38,086 bases of DNA. It comes from Bacteroidales bacterium. GTDB lineage: Bacteria > Bacteroidota > Bacteroidia > Bacteroidales > UBA932. Under the pieces are notes generated by a model. That model saw nothing but the letters and a program-made list of their open reading frames with translations. It made no database searches and had not been told where the DNA came from. Of this stretch, positions 22,366-31,368 are shown piece by piece. The position numbers were made by a program, and so were the translations under genes. The stretch's first letter is position 1. Each line of letters starts with the position of its first letter. The stretch spans positions 1-38,086 of the forward strand of contig JAFRPW010000017.1 in NCBI GenBank assembly GCA_017428945.1, given 5' to 3'.

Positions 22366-25221
22366 ATGAAACGAATCTTAATTACCATTGCACTCGCCGT
22401 CGCAGCGGCGGCGAGTGCTTTCTCCCAGACGAGAGAACAGCTCGAGGCCATGATTGCCCAGATGCCCCAGATCCCCAACTCCCAGGAGGTAAGGATCGGA
22501 AAGCTTGACAACGGTCTCACCTACTACATCCGCAAGAACCAGCTCCCCGCAGAGAGGGCAGAGTTCTACCTGGCTTCCAACGTGGGCGCCATCCAGGAAG
22601 AGTATCCTTCCCAGGACGGTCTGGCCCACTTCCTTGAGCACATGTGCTTCAACGGCACCGCCAACTTCCCCGGAAAGGCCATCCTCAATTACCTGCGTTC
22701 AATAGGCGCCGAGTTCGGCCGCAACATCAACGCATCCACCGGTTTTGAAGAGACCCAGTACATGCTCAACAACATCCCCGTCGCACGTGAATCCGTGGTG
22801 GACAGCTGCCTCATGATCCTGAGGGACTATTCCCACTACGTTCTCAACGAGCCCTCGGAGATTGATGCAGAGCGCGGTGTCATCATCGAGGAGCGCCGCC
22901 AGAGGCGTGACGCAAGCTGGCGTTCCATGGAGGCTTCCCTTCCCATTTACTTCGGCGAAGGCACTCCCATGGCACAGCACACCCTCATCGGCACCCAGGA
23001 GCATCTGGAGACCTTCACCTATCAGAGCATCGTAGATTTCTACCGCACCTGGTACAACCCCTGCAACCAGGCAGTAATTGTTGTCGGTGACGTGGACGTG
23101 GACCGCACAGAGGCCAAGATAAAGGAATTCTTCGGTCCCATCCCTGCAAAGGAAGACCAGAAGCCCAAGGCGCACCTCACAATCGCAGACCATGACACTC
23201 CCCGCGCAGGCATCATAACGGACCCCGAGACCACAAGCCCTTCCGTAGAGCTTTACTGGCACTCCGAGGCCGCTCCCGAAGCCATCAACGCCACCATGTT
23301 CGGCCAGGTCAACGACCTTGTCAAGAGCATCGTGAGCATGGTAATGTCAGAGCGTTTCAGCGACATCACCTCCAACCCCGCCTCCCCTTACATGAGCGGC
23401 TACTTCGGTTTCTCCAGCCTCATCTACGAGGACATCGACGCCCAGGTTGGCGGAGTAGACCTTCGCGAGGACAACATCCTTGGCGGCTTCCGAGACTACT
23501 ACACGGAGCTTGTCCGCCTTAAGAAGTATGGCATTTCCGACGCAGAGTTCGAGCGTGCAAAGACCAACATCATCTCCGCGTACGAAACCCGCGTCAACAA
23601 GGCCGATACCCGCCGCAATCCGGAGTTCGTGCGTCCCATCCTGAACAATTTCTTCGACAAGGAGCCCATCCTGGAACCCGCCGACGAACTGGAGATGTAC
23701 AAGGCGCTCCTTGGCCAGGTTAACGCCCAGGCAATCAATCAGGTAGCTTCCCAGCTCCTTGGCAAGGAAAACCTCGTGGTGGTTTACACCGGTCCCCAGA
23801 AGGACGGTATCGCCACACCTTCGGAGGCAGATCTTCTGAAAGTGATTGACGAGGTCAACGCTTCCGATATCGCCGCTCCCCAGGGAGAGGAGATTCCGGA
23901 TTCCTTCCTTGATCCCGATACCCTCAAGGGCGGCAAGGTCAAGAAGTATTCCACAGGTATCTACGACTCCACTGAATGGACTCTCAAGAACGGCGTAAAG
24001 GTTGTGGTCTATCCTACAGACCTTGCAAAGGACCAGATCCTCTTCAATATATATAAGGATGGCGGCCAGAGCCTCATCCCTACCGAAGAGCTCGCCTCCT
24101 TCGACCGCAGCATCCTCAGCCTGTTCATCAATAACAGCGGTATCTCCAAGTTCTCCGGCACCATGGTGTCCAAGATGCTCACCGGAAAGAACCTCAGTGT
24201 TTCTCCTTACATCGACGGTCTGGAGCATGGTATCAATGGTAATTCCACTGTAAAGGACCTGGAGACTGCTTTCCAGATTCTTTACCTCCTGTTCACCGAT
24301 CCTCGCTTCGACCAGGAAGAATGGGACAACGGCATTGAGCAGCTCAACTCCGTGCTTCCCAACATGGTGAACCAGCCCAACTACAAGTTCTCCAGCAGGA
24401 TGACTAAGACCGTGTTCGGCAACAACCCCCGCCGCGAGTACCTCTCTCCTGAGAAGGTGAGCAAGGCCAGCCTGCAGATTGTAGAGAAGAACTACCGCAA
24501 GCTCTTCAAGGGTGCAAAGGGCGCAAAGATGGTCATCGTAGGTGACATCAATCCCGCAGCCCTGCAGCCTCTGGTAGAGAAGTACATCGGTTCTCTCCCT
24601 ACCGGCGGCAAGACCAAGTGGAAAGACACCAAGGAATATGTTGTGAAGGGTATTGTGGACGATGTCTTCACCGTAGACATGCAGACTCCCAAGAGCACCG
24701 TCCTCCAGGTTTACAACGCTGATATCCCTTACACCTACGCAAAGGACGCCGCAATGGACGCAATCTCCTACATCCTGGACATGCGTTACACTGAAAGCCT
24801 CCGCGAGGAAGAAGGCGGCACCTATGGCGCAAGTGCAATCACCAGCTTTGGCCGCAGGCCCAAGGAGAACGCCCTCATCCAGGTGTACTTCGACTGCAAG
24901 CCCGCAATGTGCGACAAACTCCGTGAACTGGCCGTCAAGGGCATTCAGGAGCTTGCACAGAAGGGCCCCACTGAGGAAGAAGTCTCCATGGCAAAGCTCA
25001 ATCTCCTGAAGAACCTTCCGGAGAGCAGGCAGCAGAACCGCTGGTGGCTCAACAGCATCGAGCTCTACCTCACCTACGGCGAGGACCGCAATGCAGAGTA
25101 CGAAGCCGGTATCAACGCCCTCGATGCCAACATCATCAAAGAAACCGTAAGCGAGATCCTGGGCTCCGGCAACTTCATCGACTTTGTGATGAAACCCGCC
25201 CGGACGGCGGAAGCCGAGTAA
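22366..25221 (+). CDS. Exported M16 family zinc metallopeptidase
   Basis: A 951-aa pitrilysin/insulinase-type (M16B) peptidase with a signal peptide (residues 1-20, ending AFSQ). The inverted zinc motif HFLEH has His88, Glu91 and His92; the third ligand is likely Glu169 in AERGVIIEE. A second, inactive M16 half starts near residue 520, so the four-domain clam-shell is complete. Such proteins degrade small peptides in the periplasm; some Bacteroidetes members act in peptide uptake. It has the same highly biased codon use as nifJ, lies six bases after it and ends at a strong terminator. Confidence 0.93.
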   Translation: MKRILITIALAVAAAASAFSQTREQLEAMIAQMPQIPNSQEVRIGKLDNGLTYYIRKNQLPAERAEFYLASNVGAIQEEYPSQDGLAHFLEHMCFNGTANFPGKAILNYLRSIGAEFGRNINASTGFEETQYMLNNIPVARESVVDSCLMILRDYSHYVLNEPSEIDAERGVIIEERRQRRDASWRSMEASLPIYFGEGTPMAQHTLIGTQEHLETFTYQSIVDFYRTWYNPCNQAVIVVGDVDVDRTEAKIKEFFGPIPAKEDQKPKAHLTIADHDTPRAGIITDPETTSPSVELYWHSEAAPEAINATMFGQVNDLVKSIVSMVMSERFSDITSNPASPYMSGYFGFSSLIYEDIDAQVGGVDLREDNILGGFRDYYTELVRLKKYGISDAEFERAKTNIISAYETRVNKADTRRNPEFVRPILNNFFDKEPILEPADELEMYKALLGQVNAQAINQVASQLLGKENLVVVYTGPQKDGIATPSEADLLKVIDEVNASDIAAPQGEEIPDSFLDPDTLKGGKVKKYSTGIYDSTEWTLKNGVKVVVYPTDLAKDQILFNIYKDGGQSLIPTEELASFDRSILSLFINNSGISKFSGTMVSKMLTGKNLSVSPYIDGLEHGINGNSTVKDLETAFQILYLLFTDPRFDQEEWDNGIEQLNSVLPNMVNQPNYKFSSRMTKTVFGNNPRREYLSPEKVSKASLQIVEKNYRKLFKGAKGAKMVIVGDINPAALQPLVEKYIGSLPTGGKTKWKDTKEYVVKGIVDDVFTVDMQTPKSTVLQVYNADIPYTYAKDAAMDAISYILDMRYTESLREEEGGTYGASAITSFGRRPKENALIQVYFDCKPAMCDKLRELAVKGIQELAQKGPTEEEVSMAKLNLLKNLPESRQQNRWWLNSIELYLTYGEDRNAEYEAGINALDANIIKETVSEILGSGNFIDFVMKPARTAEAE

Positions 25222-25224
25222 ACG

Positions 25225-25260
25225 AAGAACCCAGCCTTCGAGGCTGGGTTCTTTTTTTTA
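25225..25260. terminator. Strong intrinsic terminator shared by convergent genes
   Basis: A 12-bp perfect stem, AAGAACCCAGCC (25225-25236) with 25242-25253, loop TTCGA, followed by eight T. It starts four bases after the M16 stop. The end of the T run includes the stop codon of the convergent acyl-CoA synthetase gene, which may also use the hairpin. Confidence 0.9.
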
Positions 25261-26949
25261 TTTCTTCTCCGGCTCGTCGCCGTGGGAATCCTTATACTTG
25301 AAGCGGCGTATCTTCTGGGTTGCCGTCTTTTCAAATGGCTCTTTCATGGCATCGACCTCACCTATCTTGGAGTTCTTGCCAACTGTCTTGTTCACCCAGT
25401 CCAGAACGGCCTTCTTGCGGTTTTCAAGCTCTTCGAACCACTTGTCCTCAGTAGCCTGGTTCCAGTCTAACGCGTTATCCGTGAACTTGACAAGGGCAAC
25501 CAGTTTGCCGTCACGCTCCATGACAAGGGATTCCTCAACACCTTCAATGTTGTTGATCACCTGTTCTATCTCTTCAGGATAGATATTCTCTCCGGAAGGG
25601 CCCAGGATGGTGTTGTTAAGGCGTCCCTTTATGTAGTAGTAGCCATTCTGGTCCACTGATGCGACGTCGTTGGTGTGGAACCAGCCATCGTCGTCAATGA
25701 CCTTGAGGGTGCGCTCGGGGTCTTTGTAGTAGCCCAGCATAACATTGTTGCCGCGTACCACAATCTCTCCCTCACCGGTCTCCGGATTAACATTGTCCAG
25801 ACGGATTTCCACCTTGTAGGAGGCAACGCCGATGGAGCCTACGCCCTTGCTTGTATGAACCATGAGGTTGCATACCAGAGGTGCGGTTTCCGTAAGGCCG
25901 TAACCAACGGCATAAGGGAAATGGCAGCTGCGGAGGAATTCTTCCACGGAAGGGTCCAGCTTTGCCCCGCCAATTCCGAAGAAAAGGAGCTTTCCGCCGA
26001 AGGTCTTAACCATGCGCTTTCCAATGAACCAGTGCAGAAGGCGGGGCAAATGCTTGTCTGCCCAGGAGAGCACGCGGCTTTTCTGTATGGTGGGAAGAAC
26101 GCTGTTCTTGACCACCTTTTCTATGATAAGGGGCACGGAGCACACAATGGTGGGCTTCACTTTCTTCATGGCCGCCAGGAGGATTGTGGGAGTAGGCGGT
26201 TTCTGAAGGGTGTAGCAGGTGGCGCCGGCATAGAAGGAATACAGCGTGGAGACGTTCATCTCATATGCGTGGGCGGCAGGGAGTATGCTCAGGAAACGGT
26301 CCCTGGTGAACGCAGGCTGGGCCTTGAAGGAGGCGGCCAGGTTGTGGCATATATTCCTGTGGCTCAGCATCACGCCCTTGGCGTTTCCGGTGGTTCCGGA
26401 AGTGTAGATTATGCAGGCGAGGTCGTCCGGCATGGGGTCCTTCACCCAGCCGTTGCACCTGAAGTCATCGTCGTTTCTCTTTATGAACTCGAAAGTCTCT
26501 ATGTCGATGATGAGGGTTATCTTCTGCCTGCACTCGTCGCTGAGTTTTGGCATCATCCTCTGGGAAATGAACAGGACCTTGGATTCAGAATGGTTCAAGA
26601 TGTTCGTCAGTTCAACCTCAGAACTGTCCGGCAGGATGGGCACCGCTACGCGGCCAAAGGCCGTTGCGGAGAAAAAAGCCACCACCCAGTTGGGCATGTT
26701 CTGGGAAAATATGGCAACCCTGTCCCCGTGCTTTATCCCGAAGCGGGTCATCCTGAGGGAGAGCTGCTCCGTCTTGCGGCGGAATTCCTCATAAGTGTAC
26801 TTCTGACCGCCGTCTACATACTGGTAGGCGGTTCTCTCTGCATATTTTGTTGTGGCATACTCGAATACCTTTCGAAGGGTAGTGCATGTCTGTTCCCTTT
26901 CGCGGTACCTTCGCCATGCCTTGTACGGACTCTTTATTCTTTTTGCCAT
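25258..26949 (-). CDS. AMP-forming long-chain acyl-CoA (or acyl-ACP) synthetase
   Basis: A 563-aa ANL-superfamily enzyme that activates fatty acids through an acyl-adenylate. The P-loop-like motif YTSGTTGNAKG is at 182-192. YGLTETAPL (about 354-362) is the adenine-side motif, and GWFHTNDVASVDQNGYYYIKG, near 445-465, holds the hinge Asp. A C-terminal Lys-containing ATQKIRRF fits the last catalytic loop. No signal peptide. It is six bases downstream of an acyltransferase gene, so the pair probably activates exogenous or recycled fatty acids and feeds them into phospholipids. Acyl-CoA versus acyl-ACP product cannot be told from sequence. Confidence 0.9.
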   Translation of the reverse strand: MAKRIKSPYKAWRRYREREQTCTTLRKVFEYATTKYAERTAYQYVDGGQKYTYEEFRRKTEQLSLRMTRFGIKHGDRVAIFSQNMPNWVVAFFSATAFGRVAVPILPDSSEVELTNILNHSESKVLFISQRMMPKLSDECRQKITLIIDIETFEFIKRNDDDFRCNGWVKDPMPDDLACIIYTSGTTGNAKGVMLSHRNICHNLAASFKAQPAFTRDRFLSILPAAHAYEMNVSTLYSFYAGATCYTLQKPPTPTILLAAMKKVKPTIVCSVPLIIEKVVKNSVLPTIQKSRVLSWADKHLPRLLHWFIGKRMVKTFGGKLLFFGIGGAKLDPSVEEFLRSCHFPYAVGYGLTETAPLVCNLMVHTSKGVGSIGVASYKVEIRLDNVNPETGEGEIVVRGNNVMLGYYKDPERTLKVIDDDGWFHTNDVASVDQNGYYYIKGRLNNTILGPSGENIYPEEIEQVINNIEGVEESLVMERDGKLVALVKFTDNALDWNQATEDKWFEELENRKKAVLDWVNKTVGKNSKIGEVDAMKEPFEKTATQKIRRFKYKDSHGDEPEKK

Positions 26950-26955
26950 AATAAT

Positions 26956-27537
26956 TTACGGTACGATGAATTTGTCTTTGTGATAACCCTGGATGCCCAA
27001 GGGACGATAGTGGTCGTACATTCTCTGCATGTCCGCCTTTACATCGTCCGTGAGTTCGAAGGGCTCCCCTACGCTTATGCGTTTGCGGCCCCAGTCGTAG
27101 TATCCCAGGTATACGGTTGCGCCGGTTTCCTTAGCAATGAGATGGTAACCGGATTTCCAGCGTTTTACGGCCTTGCGGGTTCCTTCAGGGGCTATTGCCA
27201 GGTGGAACTCGTCAACCTCTTCCATGTGGTGTATCAGGCTCCTGACGGTGAGGGCCGGAGACTTCCTGTCCACCGGGACTGCGCCAAGGGCGCGCAGAAG
27301 AGCGCCCAGAGGCCAGAAGAAAAACTCCTTCTTTATCATTATATGGGCCACCTTGCCATACTGGGTATAGAAGAGGTAGCTCACCAGAAAATCCAGCATC
27401 GTTGTATGCGGAACGCCAAGGACGATGGCTTTCTTCTCCTTCATGGGGCCTCCCACGCTTTCCCATCCCATCTTCCTGAGGAGCCAGCCGCAGAATTTTG
27501 CCCAGCGGGGGCTGACGGTAGATTTAATTTTTGCCAT
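26956..27537 (-). CDS. 1-acyl-glycerol-3-phosphate-type acyltransferase
   Basis: A 193-aa PlsC-superfamily acyltransferase, short form. The catalytic HX4D is PHTTMLD (His44, Asp49), and the substrate motif is APEGTR (about 116-121). A hydrophobic stretch around FFWPLGALLRALGAVPVDR (72-90) is typical and includes the third family block. It probably acylates lysophosphatidic acid or another lysolipid at the inner membrane. It lies 13 bases after parE and six before the acyl-CoA synthetase gene, in one operon. Confidence 0.88.
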   Translation of the reverse strand: MAKIKSTVSPRWAKFCGWLLRKMGWESVGGPMKEKKAIVLGVPHTTMLDFLVSYLFYTQYGKVAHIMIKKEFFFWPLGALLRALGAVPVDRKSPALTVRSLIHHMEEVDEFHLAIAPEGTRKAVKRWKSGYHLIAKETGATVYLGYYDWGRKRISVGEPFELTDDVKADMQRMYDHYRPLGIQGYHKDKFIVP

Positions 27538-27550
27538 TAGCAGAACGATA

Positions 27551-29470
27551 TCAGATGTTTACGTCTTCAAGTTCCTTCTCGCTGCGAAGGTTGTCCATTA
27601 CGAAGGTCTGGCGCTCGTAGGTATTGATTCCCATGTAGAACTCCATTATCTCCGAGATGGATTCCTCGTCGGCAAGTTTTACGGTGTCAAGGCGCATGTC
27701 GTCGCCTATGAAGGCGCCGAACTCGTCCGAAGAGATTTCTCCAAGGCCCTTGAACCGCGTGATCTCAACGCCGGTTTTAAGCTTTTTGGCGGCCTTGTCC
27801 CTCTCTTCCTTGGTATAGCAGTATATGCGGTCTTTCTTTGTGCTTACGCGGAATAGAGGCGTCTGCAGGATATATACGTGGCCGCGGCGGATTAGCTCCG
27901 GATAATACTTCATTATGAAGGTGAGGACCAGCATGCGGATGTGCATGCCGTCGTCATCGGCATCCGTTGCTACAATAATGTTGTTGTAGCGGAGGTTGTC
28001 CAGGTCTTCTTCCACGCCGAGGGCGGCTATCAGGAGGTTCAGTTCCTCGTTCTCCGCAACCCTCTTTCGGCTTTCCTTGAAGCAGTTGATGGGCTTTCCC
28101 CTCAGGGAGAACACGGCCTGGTTGTTGGCGTTTCGTACCTTCGTGATGGTTCCGCTTGCGGAGTCTCCCTCGGTGATGAAGATGGATGTCTTTTCCCTCT
28201 CGTCCTCCATTCCCTTGGGGAATTTGGTATCCGAGAAATGGTAGCGGCAGTCACGGAGCTTACGGTTGTATACGGCCGTTTTCTTTGCCCTCTCGCGGGA
28301 TTTTTTCTGCACTCCGGCAATCTCTTCCCTCTCCGCCTGGGACGCCTTTATCTTGTCCTCTATCACCGGTACTATCTCCATGTGCATGTGGAGGTAGTTG
28401 TCCAGGTTCTTGGTGACGAAATCGTTCACGAAGGTACGGATGGTTGGGCCGCGGTCCACGGTAGTGGCGCCGTCTTTCTTGACTTCCTTCTCCCACATGT
28501 AGGTAGAGCCCAGCTTGGTCTTGGTCTGGCCCTCGAAGATGGGTTCCTGGATCTGGATTGAGATGGCGCCCACAACGCCCTGGCGGATGTCTTCCGGCTT
28601 GTAGTCCTTCTTGTAGAAGTCCTTGAAGGTCTTGGCAATGGCCTCGCGGTAGGCGGCAAGGTGGGTTCCGCCGTCGCGGGTGTTCTGGCCGTTCACAGAG
28701 GTTGTGATGTTCTCTCCGTAGCTGTTTCCGTGGGTGAGAACTATCTCTATGTCTTCCCCTTCAAGATGTATGAGCGGATACAGAGGAGTCTCGCTCATGT
28801 TCTCCGTCACAAGGTCCAGGAGGCCGTTCTCGCTCTTATAGGGAACGCCGTTGAGCATGAGCGTAAGACCCTTTTTCAAATAAGAATAGTTCTTGACCAT
28901 GCTCTCCACGAATTCCATGTGGAAGGAGTAGTCGTTGAACTTCTCTTCGTCGGGGGTGAAGCGTATCAGGGTACCGTTTTTCTCGTCGGAGGGGACGATT
29001 CCGCTTTCCAGGAGGTTTCCCCGGCAGAAATGGCCGAAGGAGCACTGGCCCTCGCGGTAGGATGCCACGTAGAAATCCGACGACATGGCGTTCACGGCCT
29101 TGGTACCCACGCCGTTCATACCTACGGACTTCTTGAAGTTGGTATCGTCAAACTTGCCGCCGGTATTGAGCTTGGAAGTGGCGTCTATGACCTTATTGAG
29201 CGGAATACCGCGGCCGAAGTCCCTCACGGTGACGGTCTTGTCCTCTATGGTAATGTCTATCCTCTTGCCGAATCCCATGGAGAACTCGTCAATGGAGTTG
29301 TCGATGATTTCCTTCAGGAGGACATAGATTCCGTCTCCCTGGCGGTCTCCGTTTCCAAGGCGGCCGATGTACATACCCGCACGGCGGCGGATGTGCTCGT
29401 TCCATTCCAGGGTCTGGATGGAATCGTCATTGTAGGTATTGTTTCCAACGATAGGTGTGTTATCTGCCAT
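27551..29470 (-). CDS. parE: DNA topoisomerase IV subunit B
   Basis: A 639-aa type IIA topoisomerase ATPase subunit. The GHKL site is visible: Glu54 in LLKEIIDNSIDE, DFGRGIP (84-90) and the glycine-rich lid GMNGVGTKAVNA (117-128). The TOPRIM domain has EGDSASG (434-440) and DADDDG (503-508). The N-terminal wording WNEHIRRRAGMYIGRLGNG matches the Bacteroidetes ParE form better than GyrB, and the protein lacks GyrB-type insertions; GyrB remains the alternative. parC is not adjacent. It heads an operon with an acyltransferase and an acyl-CoA synthetase and has its own promoter. Confidence 0.9.
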   Translation of the reverse strand: MADNTPIVGNNTYNDDSIQTLEWNEHIRRRAGMYIGRLGNGDRQGDGIYVLLKEIIDNSIDEFSMGFGKRIDITIEDKTVTVRDFGRGIPLNKVIDATSKLNTGGKFDDTNFKKSVGMNGVGTKAVNAMSSDFYVASYREGQCSFGHFCRGNLLESGIVPSDEKNGTLIRFTPDEEKFNDYSFHMEFVESMVKNYSYLKKGLTLMLNGVPYKSENGLLDLVTENMSETPLYPLIHLEGEDIEIVLTHGNSYGENITTSVNGQNTRDGGTHLAAYREAIAKTFKDFYKKDYKPEDIRQGVVGAISIQIQEPIFEGQTKTKLGSTYMWEKEVKKDGATTVDRGPTIRTFVNDFVTKNLDNYLHMHMEIVPVIEDKIKASQAEREEIAGVQKKSRERAKKTAVYNRKLRDCRYHFSDTKFPKGMEDEREKTSIFITEGDSASGTITKVRNANNQAVFSLRGKPINCFKESRKRVAENEELNLLIAALGVEEDLDNLRYNNIIVATDADDDGMHIRMLVLTFIMKYYPELIRRGHVYILQTPLFRVSTKKDRIYCYTKEERDKAAKKLKTGVEITRFKGLGEISSDEFGAFIGDDMRLDTVKLADEESISEIMEFYMGINTYERQTFVMDNLRSEKELEDVNI

Positions 29471-29490
29471 AGTACACTTCTTGTAACCTA

Positions 29491-29498
29491 CAAATATA
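29491..29498 (-). promoter_or_regulatory. -7 element (TATATTTG) for parE operon
   Basis: A match to TAnnTTTG in the 34-base gap after the DUF1573 gene, 20 bases before the ATG at 29470. Confidence 0.6.
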
Positions 29499-29504
29499 AT
29501 GAAA

Positions 29505-30632
29505 TTATTTCACAATTCCCGCCACAAACAGATTCACAACGGGCCTCAGAGGCGAATTTGTTACCAGTGAAATCATAATTACGCACTCCCCTTCAGGCAG
29601 AATCTGGGTATCCAGCTGGAAGCCCAGCGTTCCTTTTCCACCCGCCGGAACGTCCTGCATGGGGATGAATGAGACAGCGCCGCTCTCCGCCTCCGCCTTA
29701 TACACGTGGAAGGCCGATTTTCCCTTGTTCTCAAACTCGAAGTAGCCTTTTATCTCTTCCTCCCCTTTCCTCACGGTACCAAAGTCGAAGGTGCTGTTCT
29801 TGAACATGGGAAGTGATGCAGAGTCCCTCTCTGGGGCGGACATCAGCGCAAAATTCTCCTGGGTAAAGGCCTCCAATTTTAAAGAACGAGCAGCCTTGCG
29901 ACCGTTCACGACCGGCGTTGCCGTGTACACGTTCTTTCCCCAGAGCTCCTTGTCTGCACTCACCGTGAAGACAATCTTTCCCACCGTCCCGGCCGGGATG
30001 GGATTGGGGCTGACCGTGGCAGATAGCTGCGGGCTCAAATCCGTAAAACCCAGCTCGAGCGGCGTCTTCCCAAGGTTTGCCGCCGGGAAAGACTCGCTCA
30101 CCACCAGTCCCTGTTTGAGGCCGGGCATCTTGAGATCCAGGCTTTTCAGACCTAAATCCCCGAGCCTCTCGGTGTAGATCTGGCTCAGGGATTTCTTTTT
30201 CTCATGTACGACGCCTCTAAGTCTGAGGATTACCGGCCGCCGGAGCCCGGACACATATACGGTAAGGGTCTTGTCAAACGCTCCCGGACCGTCCTCGTTC
30301 TTGTAGGTTGCCGATATTGTTCCGCTCTCCCCCGGCTTCACCGCTTCCCTTTTGAAGGTTACGCCGGTGCACCCGCACGAGGATGCCACCTCATAGATGT
30401 AAATGGATTCCTCGCCGTCATTCGTGAATGTGAATGTGCAGGAAACCGCGCCGTCCGTGACGGCTATGTCTCCAAAATCGTGCACTGTCTTGTCCCAGGA
30501 AATCTGGGTGGTCTCAGCAAGAGTTTCTTCAACCTGCACTGCCTCGGTGGCATCTGCAACAGCTTTTGTATTTCTTTGTCCGCACTGGATTAAACCGGAG
30601 AGGACGATAAGTGTCATAATCATAAACTTCAT
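29505..30632 (-). CDS. DUF1573 exported protein
   Basis: A 375-aa secreted protein with two Ig-like DUF1573 domains, a family very common in Bacteroidetes and without a known biochemical role. The first domain (about residues 45-145) has the signature VHDFGDI and SSCGCTGVTF. The second, near residues 265-370, has STFDFGTVRKGEEEIKGYF. The N-terminal signal ends in a Cys (GLIQCG), but Gln at -1 makes lipidation doubtful. A longer frame to 30719 exists; the ATG at 30632 is preferred because the promoter at 30638-30645 ends five bases before it. Confidence 0.85.
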   Translation of the reverse strand: MKFMIMTLIVLSGLIQCGQRNTKAVADATEAVQVEETLAETTQISWDKTVHDFGDIAVTDGAVSCTFTFTNDGEESIYIYEVASSCGCTGVTFKREAVKPGESGTISATYKNEDGPGAFDKTLTVYVSGLRRPVILRLRGVVHEKKKSLSQIYTERLGDLGLKSLDLKMPGLKQGLVVSESFPAANLGKTPLELGFTDLSPQLSATVSPNPIPAGTVGKIVFTVSADKELWGKNVYTATPVVNGRKAARSLKLEAFTQENFALMSAPERDSASLPMFKNSTFDFGTVRKGEEEIKGYFEFENKGKSAFHVYKAEAESGAVSFIPMQDVPAGGKGTLGFQLDTQILPEGECVIMISLVTNSPLRPVVNLFVAGIVK

Positions 30633-30637
30633 GTCTA

Positions 30638-30645
30638 CAAAGTTA
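30638..30645 (-). promoter_or_regulatory. -7 element (TAACTTTG) for the DUF1573 gene
   Basis: A match to TAnnTTTG with five bases to the ATG at 30632, predicting a leaderless message and fixing the start. Confidence 0.65.
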
Positions 30646-30677
30646 GAACAGTTCTTTTTAAAATCAAATTTAATGCC

Positions 30678-30685
30678 TACATTTG
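30678..30685 (+). promoter_or_regulatory. -7 element (TACATTTG) for the ferredoxin gene
   Basis: A match to TAnnTTTG 37 bases before the ATG at 30723, divergent from the DUF1573 promoter. Confidence 0.6.
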
Positions 30686-30722
30686 CAGTCACGAAACACG
30701 TAACAACAACAATATTCAAACT

Positions 30723-30896
30723 ATGCCTAGAGTAATTAATCCCGACCTTTGTGTCTCCTGCGGTTCCTGCGCAGATGTATGCCCCGTTGGCGCAATCAGC
30801 GCCGGTGAGGCCGCCTATCAGATCAACGCCGACGAGTGCATCGACTGCGGTGCATGTGAAGGCACCTGCCCCAACGAAGCCATCAGCGAGGCCTAA
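30723..30896 (+). CDS. 2[4Fe-4S] bacterial ferredoxin
   Basis: A 57-aa clostridial-type ferredoxin. Two complete cluster motifs are present: Cys10-13-16-20 (CVSCGSCADVC) and Cys39-42-45-49 (CIDCGACEGTC), each followed by the usual proline. Such proteins accept electrons from pyruvate:ferredoxin oxidoreductase and pass them to hydrogenase, Rnf or biosynthetic enzymes; nifJ at 18835 is a likely donor. It stands alone, with its own promoter and a long terminator hairpin 17 bases after the stop. Confidence 0.96.
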   Translation: MPRVINPDLCVSCGSCADVCPVGAISAGEAAYQINADECIDCGACEGTCPNEAISEA

Positions 30897-30913
30897 GCTC
30901 CTTGATGTAAATG

Positions 30914-30956
30914 AAATCCCCGGACATGCTCGCGAGCGTGTTCGGGGATTTTTGTA
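30914..30956 (+). terminator. Intrinsic terminator of the ferredoxin gene
   Basis: A 19-bp stem without a real loop (30914-30932 with 30933-30951, two G-T pairs), built around GCTCGCGAGC and flanked by AAATCCCC and GGGGATTTTT. The right arm carries the 14-mer CGCGAGCGTGTTCG, which recurs at 31030 and, inverted, at 37905. Confidence 0.85.
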
Positions 30957-31236
30957 CCATTTTTGCTCTCCATCCCCTTTCCAGAATGCCGCTCAAGCGC
31001 ATTTCACGCCGTTTAAAGCCAAAACCGCACGCGAGCGTGTTCGTATTCCGTCCATAATCCCCAGGGATGACCTGCCGGGACCGTTTTGAGTGGTCGAACC
31101 AGACCCCGTGCTGGGACAGGCTCCGCCATAAGAACGGCAGATGCGGGAAGATTGCGAAACAGACCATGCCGCCCATCCATCTGTTTCAAGTATTGTCTTG
31201 TCAAGATTGATAGGCAAATAAACCTCTGTGAAATCA
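30957..31236. other. Gene-free stretch before the Rpn locus
   Basis: No convincing gene is present. Long open frames on the minus strand here look like shadows or relics; their composition is unlike the neighbouring genes. The 14-mer CGCGAGCGTGTTCG occurs at 31030-31043. The right third (about 31140-31236) shows weak similarity, in inverted orientation, to 32791-32955 beyond the other inverted-repeat arm. Confidence 0.4.
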
Positions 31237-31340
31237 AATCTTTCGAAAAATCGCACCTTGCCGGTGTTGTATCAGAATAACATTCAGAAAAATAGTGCAG
31301 ATTTATACGATTCCACCGATTTTCCGAAAATAATTGCCAT
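31237..31340 (+). repeat. Left arm of a 104-bp inverted repeat around the Rpn gene
   Basis: This 104-bp sequence recurs inverted at 32688-32790 with two mismatches and one 1-base gap. It starts AATCTTTCGAAAAATC and ends AATTGCCAT. It includes the leader region of the Rpn gene up to its promoter. Confidence 0.92.
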
Positions 31341-31347
31341 ATTTTTG
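31340..31347 (+). promoter_or_regulatory. -7 element (TATTTTTG) for the Rpn gene
   Basis: A match to TAnnTTTG starting on the last base of the inverted-repeat arm, 21 bases before the ATG at 31369. Confidence 0.5.
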
Positions 31348-31368
31348 TAGTTCCAAAACTATAAAACT

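Noticed and set aside
25675-27540. A 621-codon plus-strand open frame opposite the acyl-CoA synthetase and acyltransferase genes
   Set aside because: It runs antisense across two well-supported genes and their boundary and shows no recognisable domain.
28661-29578. A 305-codon plus-strand open frame opposite parE
   Set aside because: It is antisense to the conserved ATPase region of parE and resembles no known protein.
30883-31256. Minus-strand open frames of 87-97 codons after the ferredoxin gene
   Set aside because: They cross the ferredoxin terminator and the repeat arm and have irregular composition, so they are treated as non-coding or relic sequence.
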